The translations under genes and the position numbers were made by a program. The notes beneath the pieces were generated by a model. It made no database searches. It was given only the letters and a program-made list of their open reading frames with translations, and was not told where the DNA came from. Source: Planctomycetaceae bacterium (GTDB lineage Bacteria > Planctomycetota > Planctomycetia > Planctomycetales > Planctomycetaceae). From it: DNA of 52,210 nucleotides. Position 1 is the first letter of the stretch; every line of letters begins with the position of its first letter. This document shows, piece by piece, positions 44,086 through 52,210 of the stretch. The stretch is from NCBI GenBank assembly GCA_020426325.1, contig JAGQQG010000041.1, positions 1 to 52,210 of the forward strand, given 5' to 3'.

Positions 44086-44745
44086 TCAATCATCAGCGTA
44101 AGGGTAACCGATCCAAGGCGTCCGTCCGCAGATTCCAATTGCGATCTCTACCTTGGTCCAGTCGCTCAGTGAGCACGCCGATAATGATGTGAAAAGGTCC
44201 TTTGCAAGCAAGAACTTCCGCCGACGAAAGGCCTCGATTGTCGCAACCAATCGCACCAAGCTACCGCTGTCTCGTTCAGACAGTTCGGGAGCCTTGGCCA
44301 AAGCTGCTGCGAACTGTTCATGGAAGACCTGAGTGACGAGGACCGACTCCTTCTCATAACCATCGTTCGCATTTCGGTAAGCTAGTCTGAAATCGTTGTT
44401 CGGATAACGATCAAGTGGATACTGCTGGAAGTATACGCGACCGATGTACGGATAACTGGCGGATGCGACTTCAATTGAGGGTATTGTGGTGAATGCACGT
44501 CTGACGGGGTCTCTCGCTATTCGCGGGTGTCGTATGGACATCCAGAAACCGAGCTGAGCATGCTTGAGAACCTGTCGAAATCCCTCGAGGAGAGTGTCAA
44601 ATCCATACAAGAGCGCTACTTCCCCTGCAAACTTGGCTGAAAGATAGTTCGTCCCTTTCCTCTCACTGAGATTTCTTCGATGATCATCGAGTGCTTCTGA
44701 AAGGAGTTGCTCCGCGAGCTTCAGGTTTTCCGCGACAAGTCCCAT
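44086..44745 (-). CDS. Hypothetical protein, no family recognised
   Basis: 219 residues from the ATG at 44745; a TTG at 44793 would add 16 residues. No signal peptide is evident for the shorter form. The sequence is helix-rich with aromatic stretches (YFQQYPLDRYPNNDFRLAYRNANDGYEKE) and ends GICGRTPWIGYPYADD. I see no catalytic motif. No ribosome binding site is obvious. The composition differs from the neighbouring housekeeping genes, so it could be an accessory or recently gained gene. Flanked by the VOC gene (same strand) and the divergent AllA-like gene. Confidence 0.6.
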   Translation of the reverse strand: MGLVAENLKLAEQLLSEALDDHRRNLSERKGTNYLSAKFAGEVALLYGFDTLLEGFRQVLKHAQLGFWMSIRHPRIARDPVRRAFTTIPSIEVASASYPYIGRVYFQQYPLDRYPNNDFRLAYRNANDGYEKESVLVTQVFHEQFAAALAKAPELSERDSGSLVRLVATIEAFRRRKFLLAKDLFTSLSACSLSDWTKVEIAIGICGRTPWIGYPYADD

Positions 44746-44888
44746 AGCGATTGTGAACACATGCAGGATGACGAGACTAGGCCATGGTAACAAATCTCAC
44801 ATCAGATGTTTGCCATTCGGGGGATGACATGACTGGGTTGTCTCGACTAACGTCTTGGTGTCCTGCAACTCCATGATCCACTCTGCCA

Positions 44889-45536
44889 ATGCCCCCCGCA
44901 CCTGACTATCTCAATCCGAAGGTTCCTGCAGGTCTGTCACGAGTCCTGATGCCGTTAGTCGAGGCCGCTGCGGGCAGTCTTGAGGGGTACGGATTCCTCA
45001 TCGATTCGCCCGATGAAATTGAGGTCGAGATCGTGCGTTGGCCCGCGCAGGGTTGGCGGCCGGTTGATGAGGACAGCGGGAATGAAGGGGGCACGACGGA
45101 GGGTGTCTTCGTCAGCGAGTGGCGCGGGGATGTGCTCTATGGCAGCAATGAAGCCGTCGGCGGACATTACATTCTTGGATATGCGGTTGAACCGGAGAGG
45201 GCCGACGAATCCCACACTCGACCACCTGAGCGGCTGTTGATGTGGCACGCGAATTACCACCCGGACGGCGGCCAGTTGTTCTTTCCGCTCGACAACAGGC
45301 CGTTCGTCGTGCCGCTCGCGCTCCCGGGGGACGATGTGCAGCCGAGCGACTTCGTCTGTTTTTGCTTTGATGGAACGCGGGGACTCTACATTCATCCGAA
45401 TATCTGGCATGACGGGGTGTTCACGTTGTCAGGCAGGCAACGCTTCTTCGACCGTCAGGGGGCCGTTCATGCCCGTGTCTCAGTCGATTTCCCTCGAGAG
45501 TTCCAATGCCTACTCGAAGCCGGGCTGACGTCCTAA
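44889..45536 (+). CDS. Ureidoglycolate lyase (AllA-like) family protein
   Basis: 215 residues, against about 160 for E. coli AllA. The C-terminal half has the cupin-like core of the family: RLLMWHANYHPDGGQLFFPL, PFVVPLALPGDDVQPSDF, then YIHPNIWHDGVFTL, where the His residues line the active site. AllA splits ureidoglycolate into glyoxylate and urea in purine/allantoin breakdown. The extra N-terminal 40 residues and the lack of other allantoin genes leave the substrate open. It is followed 107 bases later by the thioesterase operon. Confidence 0.7.
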   Translation: MPPAPDYLNPKVPAGLSRVLMPLVEAAAGSLEGYGFLIDSPDEIEVEIVRWPAQGWRPVDEDSGNEGGTTEGVFVSEWRGDVLYGSNEAVGGHYILGYAVEPERADESHTRPPERLLMWHANYHPDGGQLFFPLDNRPFVVPLALPGDDVQPSDFVCFCFDGTRGLYIHPNIWHDGVFTLSGRQRFFDRQGAVHARVSVDFPREFQCLLEAGLTS

Positions 45537-45643
45537 CATGGACGAACAGCCTTGCAGCGAGCCTTCCAGTCTGGCTTGACTCGAAGCAGCTGTTTCGACG
45601 ATGAACGCTTTGAAACATTGGATCGAAAGGCAACGAAGACGGT

Positions 45644-46093
45644 ATGCCTCAATACATCGCCACCCGCCGTGTGCAGTTTGCCGAGACCGACATGGCAGGC
45701 ATCGTGCACTTCGCAAACTTCTATCGCTGGATGGAAGAAACGGAACATGAGTTCTTTCGTTCGCTCGGGTTCACCATCATGGAGCCGCAGGACAATGACA
45801 CCTACCTCGGCTGGCCACGCGTCTCAGCCTCGTGCACGTTTGAACGTCCGCTGAAGTATGACGACGAATTTCAGGTGCGACTGGACATTGAACGTATCGG
45901 CGTGAAGTCAGTGACGTACGCCATTGAGTTCTGGCAGGAGCAGCGAATCGCTTATGGTCGACTCAAGACAGCCTGCTGCATCTGCGGCGCTCATGCGAAC
46001 ATCAGATCGATTCCGATCCCGGAACACTATCTGGCCTTGCTGCACGAATCCGACGAGTTGCCTCGCAAGACGGGAAAGGAAACGCAGGGATGA
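45644..46093 (+). CDS. Acyl-CoA thioesterase, 4HBT hotdog fold
   Basis: 149 residues. The motif FAETDMAGIVHFANFYRWMEE is that of the 4-hydroxybenzoyl-CoA thioesterase subgroup, with Asp16 as the catalytic acid; RPLKYDDEFQVRLDIERIGVKSVTY follows as expected. It hydrolyses an acyl-CoA, often linked to Tol-Pal (YbgC) or lipid metabolism. Its stop overlaps the next start (ATGA at 46090-46093), so it is translationally coupled to the ABC ATPase, making it the first gene of a lipid-related operon. Confidence 0.88.
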   Translation: MPQYIATRRVQFAETDMAGIVHFANFYRWMEETEHEFFRSLGFTIMEPQDNDTYLGWPRVSASCTFERPLKYDDEFQVRLDIERIGVKSVTYAIEFWQEQRIAYGRLKTACCICGAHANIRSIPIPEHYLALLHESDELPRKTGKETQG

Positions 46094-46782
46094 GTGAGCC
46101 GTCAGCCGATCTTCAAGTGACCAGTCTGACGAAGCAGTTCGCGGGAGCCGCCGGGACGCTTGATGTCCTGACCGGCGTTGACCTCACGATGCGGCGGGGA
46201 GACTCCGTGGTCATCACCGGTCCCTCCGGTTCCGGTAAGAGCACGCTGCTGTACATCATCGGCGTCCTTGATGAGCCGACATCGGGCGAGATCAACGTCA
46301 GTGGCACACTCCCCTTGAAGATGTCCCCAGCCGAACAGGCGAAGTTCCGTAATGAATCGGTCGGCTTCGTTTTTCAGGATCACCACCTGCTGCCGCAGTG
46401 CACGGTGCTGGAGAATGTGCTCATTCCGACGCTCGCGGGTGCGAAGCCAGCAAGTGGCATCGAGGAACGTGCGAGGAAGTTGCTGGATCGCGTCGGTCTG
46501 AGTGACCGCATTACGCATCGCCCCGGTCAACTCTCCGGTGGAGAACGACAGCGAGTCGGCATCTGTCGGGCACTCATCAATGAGCCACTGTTACTCCTCG
46601 CTGACGAGCCGACTGGCAACCTCGACCAGAAGACAGCGGAAGCCGTCGGTTCGCTCCTGCTGGAAGTTGCACGAGAACAGAACACCATGCTCCTCTGTGT
46701 GACGCACAGCCTCGACCTTGCCGCGAGGTTCCCCCGGCGCTACGAATTGACTGAGGGGAAGCTTGTTGAACAGGCATCGTGA
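46090..46782 (+). CDS. ABC transporter ATPase, LolD/YbbA-like
   Basis: 230 residues. Walker A GPSGSGKST at 44-52, Q-loop FQDHH, signature LSGGERQRV at 148-156, Walker B LLLLADEPTGNLD at 167-179 and the switch His206 are all intact. It belongs to the MacB/LolD/FtsE/YbbA type that powers mechanotransmission through FtsX-like permeases and does not import or export by the usual route. Its natural partner is the permease at 47700-51347, two genes on. It overlaps the thioesterase stop by four bases and ends nine bases before the SGNH hydrolase. Confidence 0.94.
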   Translation: MSEPSADLQVTSLTKQFAGAAGTLDVLTGVDLTMRRGDSVVITGPSGSGKSTLLYIIGVLDEPTSGEINVSGTLPLKMSPAEQAKFRNESVGFVFQDHHLLPQCTVLENVLIPTLAGAKPASGIEERARKLLDRVGLSDRITHRPGQLSGGERQRVGICRALINEPLLLLADEPTGNLDQKTAEAVGSLLLEVAREQNTMLLCVTHSLDLAARFPRRYELTEGKLVEQAS

Positions 46783-46791
46783 GGTGATGGC

Positions 46792-47697
46792 ATGATCCTC
46801 CGTTGGGCGCTGCATTTTGCTAGTGGGAACTCCCTGTTCACGGGCGTGGTCATCCTGACGGTCGTGTGCGCACTCGTCTCTTTCTCCCGATTCCGCAAGT
46901 ACGAGCGAGCCTGGCGGTTGGTGCTACTGGTGGCAGTCATTTGCGTCGCCCTCTCTGCGACACCCTGGCCGTGGTTCGTGTATGCAATGTGGCTCACTTT
47001 GCTTGGTCTTTGGTTGTGGTCGTTGCGCAGGCCAACGACCGAAGGAGTCCCGGTCAATCGGCGGACACAACTCCTCGGGTTGACACTAATACTTTTCAGT
47101 GTTGTCGCCTGCATCATCGAGGGCTTGACATTGCTGCCTCACTCAGAGACGGCGGATCATCACGTGATGTACGTCATCGGTGATTCGATCACCGCGGGAC
47201 TGAATGAAGACGACATTCTCTGGCCCACCATTCTCACAGACGCTCACCATGTCGACGTCGTGAATCTCGCACAACCGGGAGCGATGGCGGATTCGGCGAT
47301 GAAACAGGCTCAGGACATTCCCTCTGAGTCCGAAGGGATCATTCTGATCGAAATCGGCGGGAACGATCAGCTCTCCGGGCGGAGTGCTGAGGTTTACGAG
47401 AGTGACCTGAGGAAACTCCTCGCTGCGGTCGCCGCTTCCAATCGCACGATCGTGCTGATGGAACTCCCGCTCGCCCCTTTCAAGAACGCCTATGGACGTG
47501 TCCAGCGTCAACTCGCAGTGGAGTACAATGCCGTGTTGATCTCCAAACGGGAGTTTGCCAGTGTCCTTGGGCAAGCGGACGGCACCCTCGATGGGATACA
47601 CCTGTCGGCTGCCGGGCAGGAACGCATGGCGGATGTCGTGTGGCGAGCCGTTCGTCCACTTTACAGTTCAACCTCACCAACATCCGACGGTCTGTGA
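46792..47697 (+). CDS. Membrane-anchored SGNH/GDSL hydrolase (TesA-like)
   Basis: 301 residues; GAGGTG lies five bases before the ATG at 46792. Residues 1-112 contain about four membrane helices. The rest is an SGNH esterase facing the outside: Ser132 in VIGDSITAG, Gly164 in AQPG, Asn192 in GGNDQL and Asp268/His271 in DGIHLSAAG give a complete catalytic set. It resembles E. coli TesA (thioesterase I/lysophospholipase L1), but TesA is a soluble periplasmic protein with only a signal peptide. Set between the ABC ATPase and its permease, it probably acts on the lipid that complex extracts. Confidence 0.88.
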   Translation: MILRWALHFASGNSLFTGVVILTVVCALVSFSRFRKYERAWRLVLLVAVICVALSATPWPWFVYAMWLTLLGLWLWSLRRPTTEGVPVNRRTQLLGLTLILFSVVACIIEGLTLLPHSETADHHVMYVIGDSITAGLNEDDILWPTILTDAHHVDVVNLAQPGAMADSAMKQAQDIPSESEGIILIEIGGNDQLSGRSAEVYESDLRKLLAAVAASNRTIVLMELPLAPFKNAYGRVQRQLAVEYNAVLISKREFASVLGQADGTLDGIHLSAAGQERMADVVWRAVRPLYSSTSPTSDGL

Positions 47698-47699
47698 CC

Positions 47700-50600
47700 A
47701 TGTCCATCGCTCAACTGCTCATTGACAACCTGCGACACTTCTGGCGGACGAATCTCGCAGTCATCCTCGGCGTCGTGGCAGCGACAGCCGTGATCGGCGG
47801 TGCCCTTATCGTCGGCGACAGCGTCCGTGACAGCCTGCGGCAGATGAGTCTCGACCGACTCGGCGGCGTGGATTACTCACTCAAAGGCGGACGGTTCTTC
47901 CGCGAGGAACTTGCAGGCGAATTCGACCTGTCGAAGAACTGGCCCAGGACCGAAGCGACCGTCGCACCGGTGATCACACTGACCGGGAGCGTCACGCATA
48001 AAAAGGACGACTCGGAACAGCGGGCCAGCGGCGTTGTCACGTACGGCGTGGATGAAAGGTTCTGGTCCATGATGCAGACCTCCAGTTCGCTGCCGACCGG
48101 GGACGAAGTCATTCTCAACCGTCGACTGGCGGACGGTCTGGGGGCAGAGGTTGGCGATGAAGTCTCATTGATTGTCGAGATCCCCGCAGCGATCCCGCGC
48201 GACTCGCTTCTTGGTGACCGCAATGAGAACGATACGGAACTGGTGCTCACGGTTGCAGGGATCGCAGAGGACGAAACAACGCCCGGTCGCTTCGGTCTCA
48301 ACCCGGCCCAGCAACTGCCGATGAACGCCTTCGTTTCTCTCGACATGCTCCAACAGGCGATCGAGGTCGATCACCGCGCTGCGACGCCTCGTAACGCGAC
48401 CGAGAAACCGGCGCGTGTAAATGGACTGTTCGTACAACTTCACGAACGGGCTGACAGTGAGCCGCCTGGACTACAGGATCTGAATCGTGAGCTGGCATCG
48501 AACGTCCTGCTCGAGGACTTGGCCCTTCGGCTCGTCGTCAATGAGGAGCACGGATATGTTTCGCTCGAAAGTGAACAGATGATTCTCGACAGCGCAGTCG
48601 CGAAAGCTGCCAGGCAGGCAGCCGGAGAGTTGAAATTGCCATACTTCGCGCTTGCAACATTGGATGGGGATGAAGTGAAAACGACAGACCTCCCCGATCT
48701 CGACGTGTTGCGTTCTCCCGTGCTCGTTTACCTGCTGAACGAACTCTGGAATCCTGATGATAATGAGCAGTTTTCGATGTACTCGATTGCTGCCGGGATC
48801 AATTTTTCTGATGATCCACCGTTCGGCCCATTCGAGTACATCGCTGGTGGCCCGCCGCAGGAGGCGCCAGCGGGTAGCGAAGTTCAGGTCGTGGTCAATG
48901 ACTGGCTGGCCGAGGACCTGGGTATCGGCGTGGACGACACATTCACCACGAAGTACCAGGAAGTCGGCGATCGGGGCGATTTGCCTGAAATCAACCAATC
49001 GTTCAAAGTCACGGGAGTCATCAAGCTAACCGGACCCGCAGCTGATCGTGGGGTCTCTCCCGAAGTCGAGGGCATCACAGATGCGGAGACCTTCGGCGAC
49101 TGGCGGCAACCCTTCCCGATGGAACTCGACCGTGTCACCTCACGAGATGAGGACTACTGGGACGAGCATCGGACGACGCCCAAGGTTTTCCTGAGGTTAG
49201 CCGACGCTCAACGACTCTGGCAAAGCCGCTACGGAGACCTGACTTCCTTTCGCATAGCCCCAACGGATGAGACTCCATTGACCGATCTCGCTGCTGATTT
49301 CGAGCGCCGGTTTCTGGCCCTGATGTCCGGACGAGCCATCCAGTACGAACAACAAGCTCGTCCCACGGGTCAGATGGCATTGGTTCCACAGATGGATGCC
49401 CAAGCGCCGCCGAGCGGTCTTGTGTTTCAGCCGGTGAGAGAGCAGGGGCTTGCGGCGGCCAGCGGGACGACCGACTTCACCGGGCTGTTCATTGGGTTCA
49501 GCTTCTTCCTGATTCTCGCAGCCATGCTGTTGATTGGTCTGCTCTTCCGGTTGGGGATCGAGCGGCGGGTGAGTGAACTCGGGCTGTTGTCAGCTGTTGG
49601 CCTCTCCCCCAAGCAGGTGCGGCGACTGTTTCTGGCGGAGGGGGCGATTCTCACGTTGATCGGCGGATTCCTCGGGTGTCTCGCGGCAGTCGGCTATGCG
49701 TCCCTGATGATCTATGGACTCAAGACATGGTGGTTCGGTGCCATCGGGACGAAGTTTCTGTTCCTCTCTGTTCATCCGGTGAGTCTGATCGGTGGATTCG
49801 TGATTGCCGCGATTGTCGCCATGCTCGCCGTGTGGTGGGCCCTGCGACAGACACGTGGCGTCTCGACACGCGAGTTGCTCGCAGGAACAAGCGAGCCATC
49901 ATTGGATGCCCTGCAAAAGCAGCAGCGGGGACGTCGAAGCGGTATGACGGCTGCCGTCTCGTGGGGCTTGGCCGTCCTATTGTTGGGGGCAACCCTGGCT
50001 GGACTCATTCCGCAGTCCGAAGCGTTCAGCGGTTTCAACTGGCGGGTGGTGACATTCTTCGTCGTGGGCGTGGCTGCTCTGGTGGGGAGTCTGGCCTCGC
50101 TGGCCTGGTGGCTGGATGCCGATCGCGCGGCTGCCGTGCGGGGACACGGCGTGACAGGCATGATCCGGCTCGGTCTGCGGAATGCGGCAAGACATCGCGG
50201 ACGCAGCGTGCTCACCGCCAGCCTGATTGCATCCGCCACGTTCGTGATCGTCGCGGTCGCAGCCGGTCGACGGAACCCGGCTGTCGAGCAACCCGTGAAC
50301 GCATCCGGCAACGGAGGCTTTACACTCGTCGCAGAAACAAGCACGCCGATCCTGTACGACCTCAACACAACGGAAGGACGTGCTCAGGCCGGAATGGACA
50401 TCGCAGACGGAAGTGAGAATCAACTGGTCGAGTCGATGCGGGTCATGCCATTTCGTGTGAAGCCGGGCGAGAACGCGAGTTGTCTCAACCTGTATCAGAC
50501 GCAGCTCCCCACCATCCTGGGCGTGCCGGAGGATGTCATTCAAACCATGAGTGATGAGGGTCGGTTCAAGTTTGCCGACACGCCGAGTGAGCATCCGTGG

Positions 50601-51347
50601 GAGTTGCTCAAGAAACAGCATGCCGACAATCGCATCCCCGTGCTGGGTGACATGAACACGCTGCTGTACAGTTTGCACAAGGGCATCGGCGATCTCGTGC
50701 ATGTGCCGCCGGGTGACAATCCGGGGGGGACGTTACAGATCGAAGGCATGTTCGACGGCAGCGTGTTTCAAGGAGTGCTGCTGATGTCCGAGGCGAACTT
50801 CTTCAAGCTCTTCCCCGATCAGACTGGCTTCCAGTATTTCCTCATCGAATCTGACCCCGCTCAGTCGGGCGACCTGTCGACGCTCCTCGAAACGCAATTG
50901 TCCGATGCGGGTTTTGATGCTGAGCGAGTCTCCGACCGGCTCGCAGATTTTCTGGCGGTGCAGAACACGTACCTGTCGACCTTCCAGACACTGGGCGGAC
51001 TGGGCCTACTGCTGGGGACGCTCGGCCTGGCGACAGTCATGCTGCGGAACGTGCTTGAGCGACGGGGCGAACTGGCACTGTTACGAGCGGTCGGATTTCG
51101 AGCAGGACACGTGGCCTGGCTGGTGCTGTGCGAGAATGCTTTCGTGATGCTCTGGGGACTGGCCGCCGGAGCACTCGCCGCGCTGCTCGCAATGCTGCCG
51201 CACCTCCTGAGTACGGGAGCCGATGTTCCCTGGGGCGGTTTGCAGGTTATGCTGCTGGGCGTGTTCCTGGTTGGCATGCTCGCGGCCTTGCTCGCAGTGC
51301 GTGAGGCGGTGCGGACGCCTATTCTGGCAACATTGCGAAGCGAGTGA
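47700..51347 (+). CDS. FtsX-type ABC permease, YbbP-like, very large
   Basis: 1215 residues from the ATG at 47700, two bases after the SGNH stop. The N-terminal helix (LAVILGVVAATAVIGGALIVGD) is followed by a large MacB-like periplasmic domain, then helices near 597-620, 650-672 and 685-708, two more near 755-805, one near 845-865, a second periplasmic domain, and three C-terminal helices (LGLLLGTLGLATVMLRNVLERRGELALLRAVGF onwards). About ten helices in two FtsX halves match the E. coli YbbP plan, which is about 800 residues, so the extra-membrane domains here are enlarged. It pairs with the ATPase at 46090-46782. Confidence 0.9.
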   Translation: MSIAQLLIDNLRHFWRTNLAVILGVVAATAVIGGALIVGDSVRDSLRQMSLDRLGGVDYSLKGGRFFREELAGEFDLSKNWPRTEATVAPVITLTGSVTHKKDDSEQRASGVVTYGVDERFWSMMQTSSSLPTGDEVILNRRLADGLGAEVGDEVSLIVEIPAAIPRDSLLGDRNENDTELVLTVAGIAEDETTPGRFGLNPAQQLPMNAFVSLDMLQQAIEVDHRAATPRNATEKPARVNGLFVQLHERADSEPPGLQDLNRELASNVLLEDLALRLVVNEEHGYVSLESEQMILDSAVAKAARQAAGELKLPYFALATLDGDEVKTTDLPDLDVLRSPVLVYLLNELWNPDDNEQFSMYSIAAGINFSDDPPFGPFEYIAGGPPQEAPAGSEVQVVVNDWLAEDLGIGVDDTFTTKYQEVGDRGDLPEINQSFKVTGVIKLTGPAADRGVSPEVEGITDAETFGDWRQPFPMELDRVTSRDEDYWDEHRTTPKVFLRLADAQRLWQSRYGDLTSFRIAPTDETPLTDLAADFERRFLALMSGRAIQYEQQARPTGQMALVPQMDAQAPPSGLVFQPVREQGLAAASGTTDFTGLFIGFSFFLILAAMLLIGLLFRLGIERRVSELGLLSAVGLSPKQVRRLFLAEGAILTLIGGFLGCLAAVGYASLMIYGLKTWWFGAIGTKFLFLSVHPVSLIGGFVIAAIVAMLAVWWALRQTRGVSTRELLAGTSEPSLDALQKQQRGRRSGMTAAVSWGLAVLLLGATLAGLIPQSEAFSGFNWRVVTFFVVGVAALVGSLASLAWWLDADRAAAVRGHGVTGMIRLGLRNAARHRGRSVLTASLIASATFVIVAVAAGRRNPAVEQPVNASGNGGFTLVAETSTPILYDLNTTEGRAQAGMDIADGSENQLVESMRVMPFRVKPGENASCLNLYQTQLPTILGVPEDVIQTMSDEGRFKFADTPSEHPWELLKKQHADNRIPVLGDMNTLLYSLHKGIGDLVHVPPGDNPGGTLQIEGMFDGSVFQGVLLMSEANFFKLFPDQTGFQYFLIESDPAQSGDLSTLLETQLSDAGFDAERVSDRLADFLAVQNTYLSTFQTLGGLGLLLGTLGLATVMLRNVLERRGELALLRAVGFRAGHVAWLVLCENAFVMLWGLAAGALAALLAMLPHLLSTGADVPWGGLQVMLLGVFLVGMLAALLAVREAVRTPILATLRSE

Positions 51348-51358
51348 CGCCCGCAGTC

Positions 51359-51386
51359 GGCGAGCGGGGGGTGTCAACCCCCTGTC
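51359..51386. repeat. Dispersed hairpin repeat, family A copy 2 (inverted)
   Basis: Reverse complement of the family. Read on the minus strand it is GACA, GGGGGT, TGAC loop, ACCCCC and CGCTCGCC. It lies 12 bases after the permease stop and may terminate the operon. It forms a 28-base inverted pair with 51465-51492 (24 of 28 bases match). Confidence 0.65.
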
Positions 51387-51464
51387 CTCTGTGACGTGTT
51401 GAAGCAAACAACGTCGCATGACTTCGCAGGTGCAGAGTATTGCATTCATTCTAACGCCTGATTC

Positions 51465-51492
51465 GACAGGGGACTGACGTCCCCCGCTCGCC
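51465..51492. repeat. Dispersed hairpin repeat, family A copy 3
   Basis: GACA, then stem GGGGAC, loop TGAC, stem GTCCCC and CGCTCGCC. Perfect six-base stem. Its stem differs from copy 2 at two positions on each side, and both changes keep the pairing. It sits 86 bases before the last gene. Confidence 0.65.
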
Positions 51493-51578
51493 GTTGAACG
51501 TGCGTTTGCGGGGCGGCATCATTACGATAGCATCACGTCGACACGCGGAACCAAAAACACTTATCAACAACGGTCAAC

Positions 51579-52133
51579 ATGAAACCTATGCTCGTTCCCA
51601 TCCTGTTCGCAATTGGTACGGCCCTGTTCTGGGGGATGTATGGCCCCACCATCGGCAATGCGCAGGTCAAGGTGCCGCCACCGGAGGGTTGGAGTCCATT
51701 CAAACCCTATGTGTTCATCGGCGTGGCATACGTGGTGATCGCGATCATCGGGGGATTGATTGCCATGCAATGGAGGGGGGATACGTTCTCCTACTCCGGA
51801 GAACACTTCACCCCAGCCAAGTGGGGTTTCCTCGCGGGATGTCTCGGAGCGGGAGGAGCGTTATGCCTCACATCGGCCATGATGCTCAGCAAAGGGAATG
51901 CCGCGCTGGTGATGCCGATCGTATTTGGCGGAGCGGTCTCCGTGACGGCCCTTTACTCAGCCTGGAAACTGAGCGGTCACGTTCAGATCAGCCCCATGCT
52001 CTGGGTGGGGATGGCATTCGTGGTGATTGGTGTCGTGATCGTCGCCCGCAACACGCCTCATGGTCATGCCCCCAAGCCGACAGAATCGCACGCATCGCCA
52101 GTCGAGGAAGAGCATTCCACACCCTCCGTCTAG
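51579..52133 (+). CDS. Small integral membrane protein, EamA-like half
   Basis: 184 residues with about five hydrophobic segments: residues 5-22, 45-65, 85-105, 108-130 and 137-158. The pattern LFWGMYGPTIGNAQ, GGALCLTSAMMLSKGNAALVMPIVFGGAVSVTALYSAWKL and WVGMAFVVIGVVIVA resembles one half of an EamA drug/metabolite transporter. A half-size protein would need to dimerise. The C-terminus is hydrophilic with several His and Glu residues. No partner gene is in the window. Transported substrate unknown. Confidence 0.78.
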   Translation: MKPMLVPILFAIGTALFWGMYGPTIGNAQVKVPPPEGWSPFKPYVFIGVAYVVIAIIGGLIAMQWRGDTFSYSGEHFTPAKWGFLAGCLGAGGALCLTSAMMLSKGNAALVMPIVFGGAVSVTALYSAWKLSGHVQISPMLWVGMAFVVIGVVIVARNTPHGHAPKPTESHASPVEEEHSTPSV

Positions 52134-52160
52134 CAGCTCGTTGAAGTTCAATTCTGAGTG

Positions 52161-52189
52161 GCCGGGGCTGGACCAACGGGAAGCCCCGG
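52161..52189. repeat. Dispersed hairpin repeat, family B copy 2
   Basis: CCGGGGCT at 52162-52169 pairs perfectly with AGCCCCGG at 52182-52189 around GGACCAACGGGA. It matches bases 35294-35330 apart from two short insertions there. It lies 27 bases after the stop of the membrane protein and could act as its terminator, although no run of T follows. Confidence 0.6.
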
Positions 52190-52210
52190 TGAACATGGAT
52201 TCGATATTCG

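Noticed and set aside
1-52210. tRNA, rRNA, insertion sequence or integrase genes
   Set aside because: I looked for T-loop-like motifs, rRNA core sequence and transposase or integrase motifs by eye and found none; GGTTC-like matches fall inside coding frames.

Overview
This 52 kb window reads as chromosomal DNA of a planctomycete, probably order Planctomycetales; I do not fix a genus. The evidence is the gene set. It has two Tat-exported DUF1501 proteins, a planctomycete cytochrome c/DUF1549/DUF1553 protein, a type I sulfatase, several xylose-isomerase-like and Gfo/Idh sugar proteins, an SHD1-domain secreted protein and a secreted cysteine-rich envelope-type protein. There are no rRNA or tRNA genes, no insertion sequence, no prophage and no CRISPR array. 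I count 40 protein genes, one of them cut by the left edge.

Layout. 1-9.2 kb: the end of a long beta-helix surface protein, a sulfatase and an ATP-grasp-like protein, then a ferrochelatase that looks [2Fe-2S]-type, a small conserved unknown, and two sugar isomerase/epimerase-fold proteins around a LuxR-type regulator. 9.2-13.3 kb: a DUF1501 + DUF1549/DUF1553 pair. 13.3-19.5 kb: a compact minus-strand polyphosphate operon (ROK sugar kinase, Ppx, PPK1, SixA, PPK2). 19.8-29.5 kb: a membrane-anchored PQQ propeller, a class IV aminotransferase overlapping a phospholipid-type N-methyltransferase, a family 2 glycosyltransferase, a second DUF1501 protein, the Cys-rich protein, a GT39-like membrane glycosyltransferase and a receiver-PP2C phosphatase. 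29.8-37.7 kb: a cyclopropane fatty acid synthase, two tandem paralogous secreted propeller-like proteins, and an exported caspase-like protease fused to an S41 domain that appears to have lost its catalytic serine.

37.8-45.5 kb: MsrA, a DegT aminotransferase with a Gfo/Idh dehydrogenase, a dicarboxylate symporter, a second beta-helix protein, a VOC protein, an unrecognised protein and an AllA-like protein. 45.6-51.3 kb: a tightly packed operon of a hotdog thioesterase, an ABC ATPase, a membrane-anchored SGNH hydrolase and a giant FtsX-type permease. This matches the gene content of the E. coli YbbA-YbbP-TesA system. The window ends with a small membrane protein.

Small repeated hairpins lie between genes. 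One family occurs three times with compensating stem changes around a fixed TGAC loop, and a second family occurs twice. The most unusual items are the caspase-pseudo-S41 fusion beside its paralogous secreted neighbours, the polyphosphate operon, the YbbAP-TesA-like operon, and two proteins whose expected active-site residues are missing (a response regulator and an exported TIM barrel). All functional assignments come from reading motifs by eye; no database search was run.
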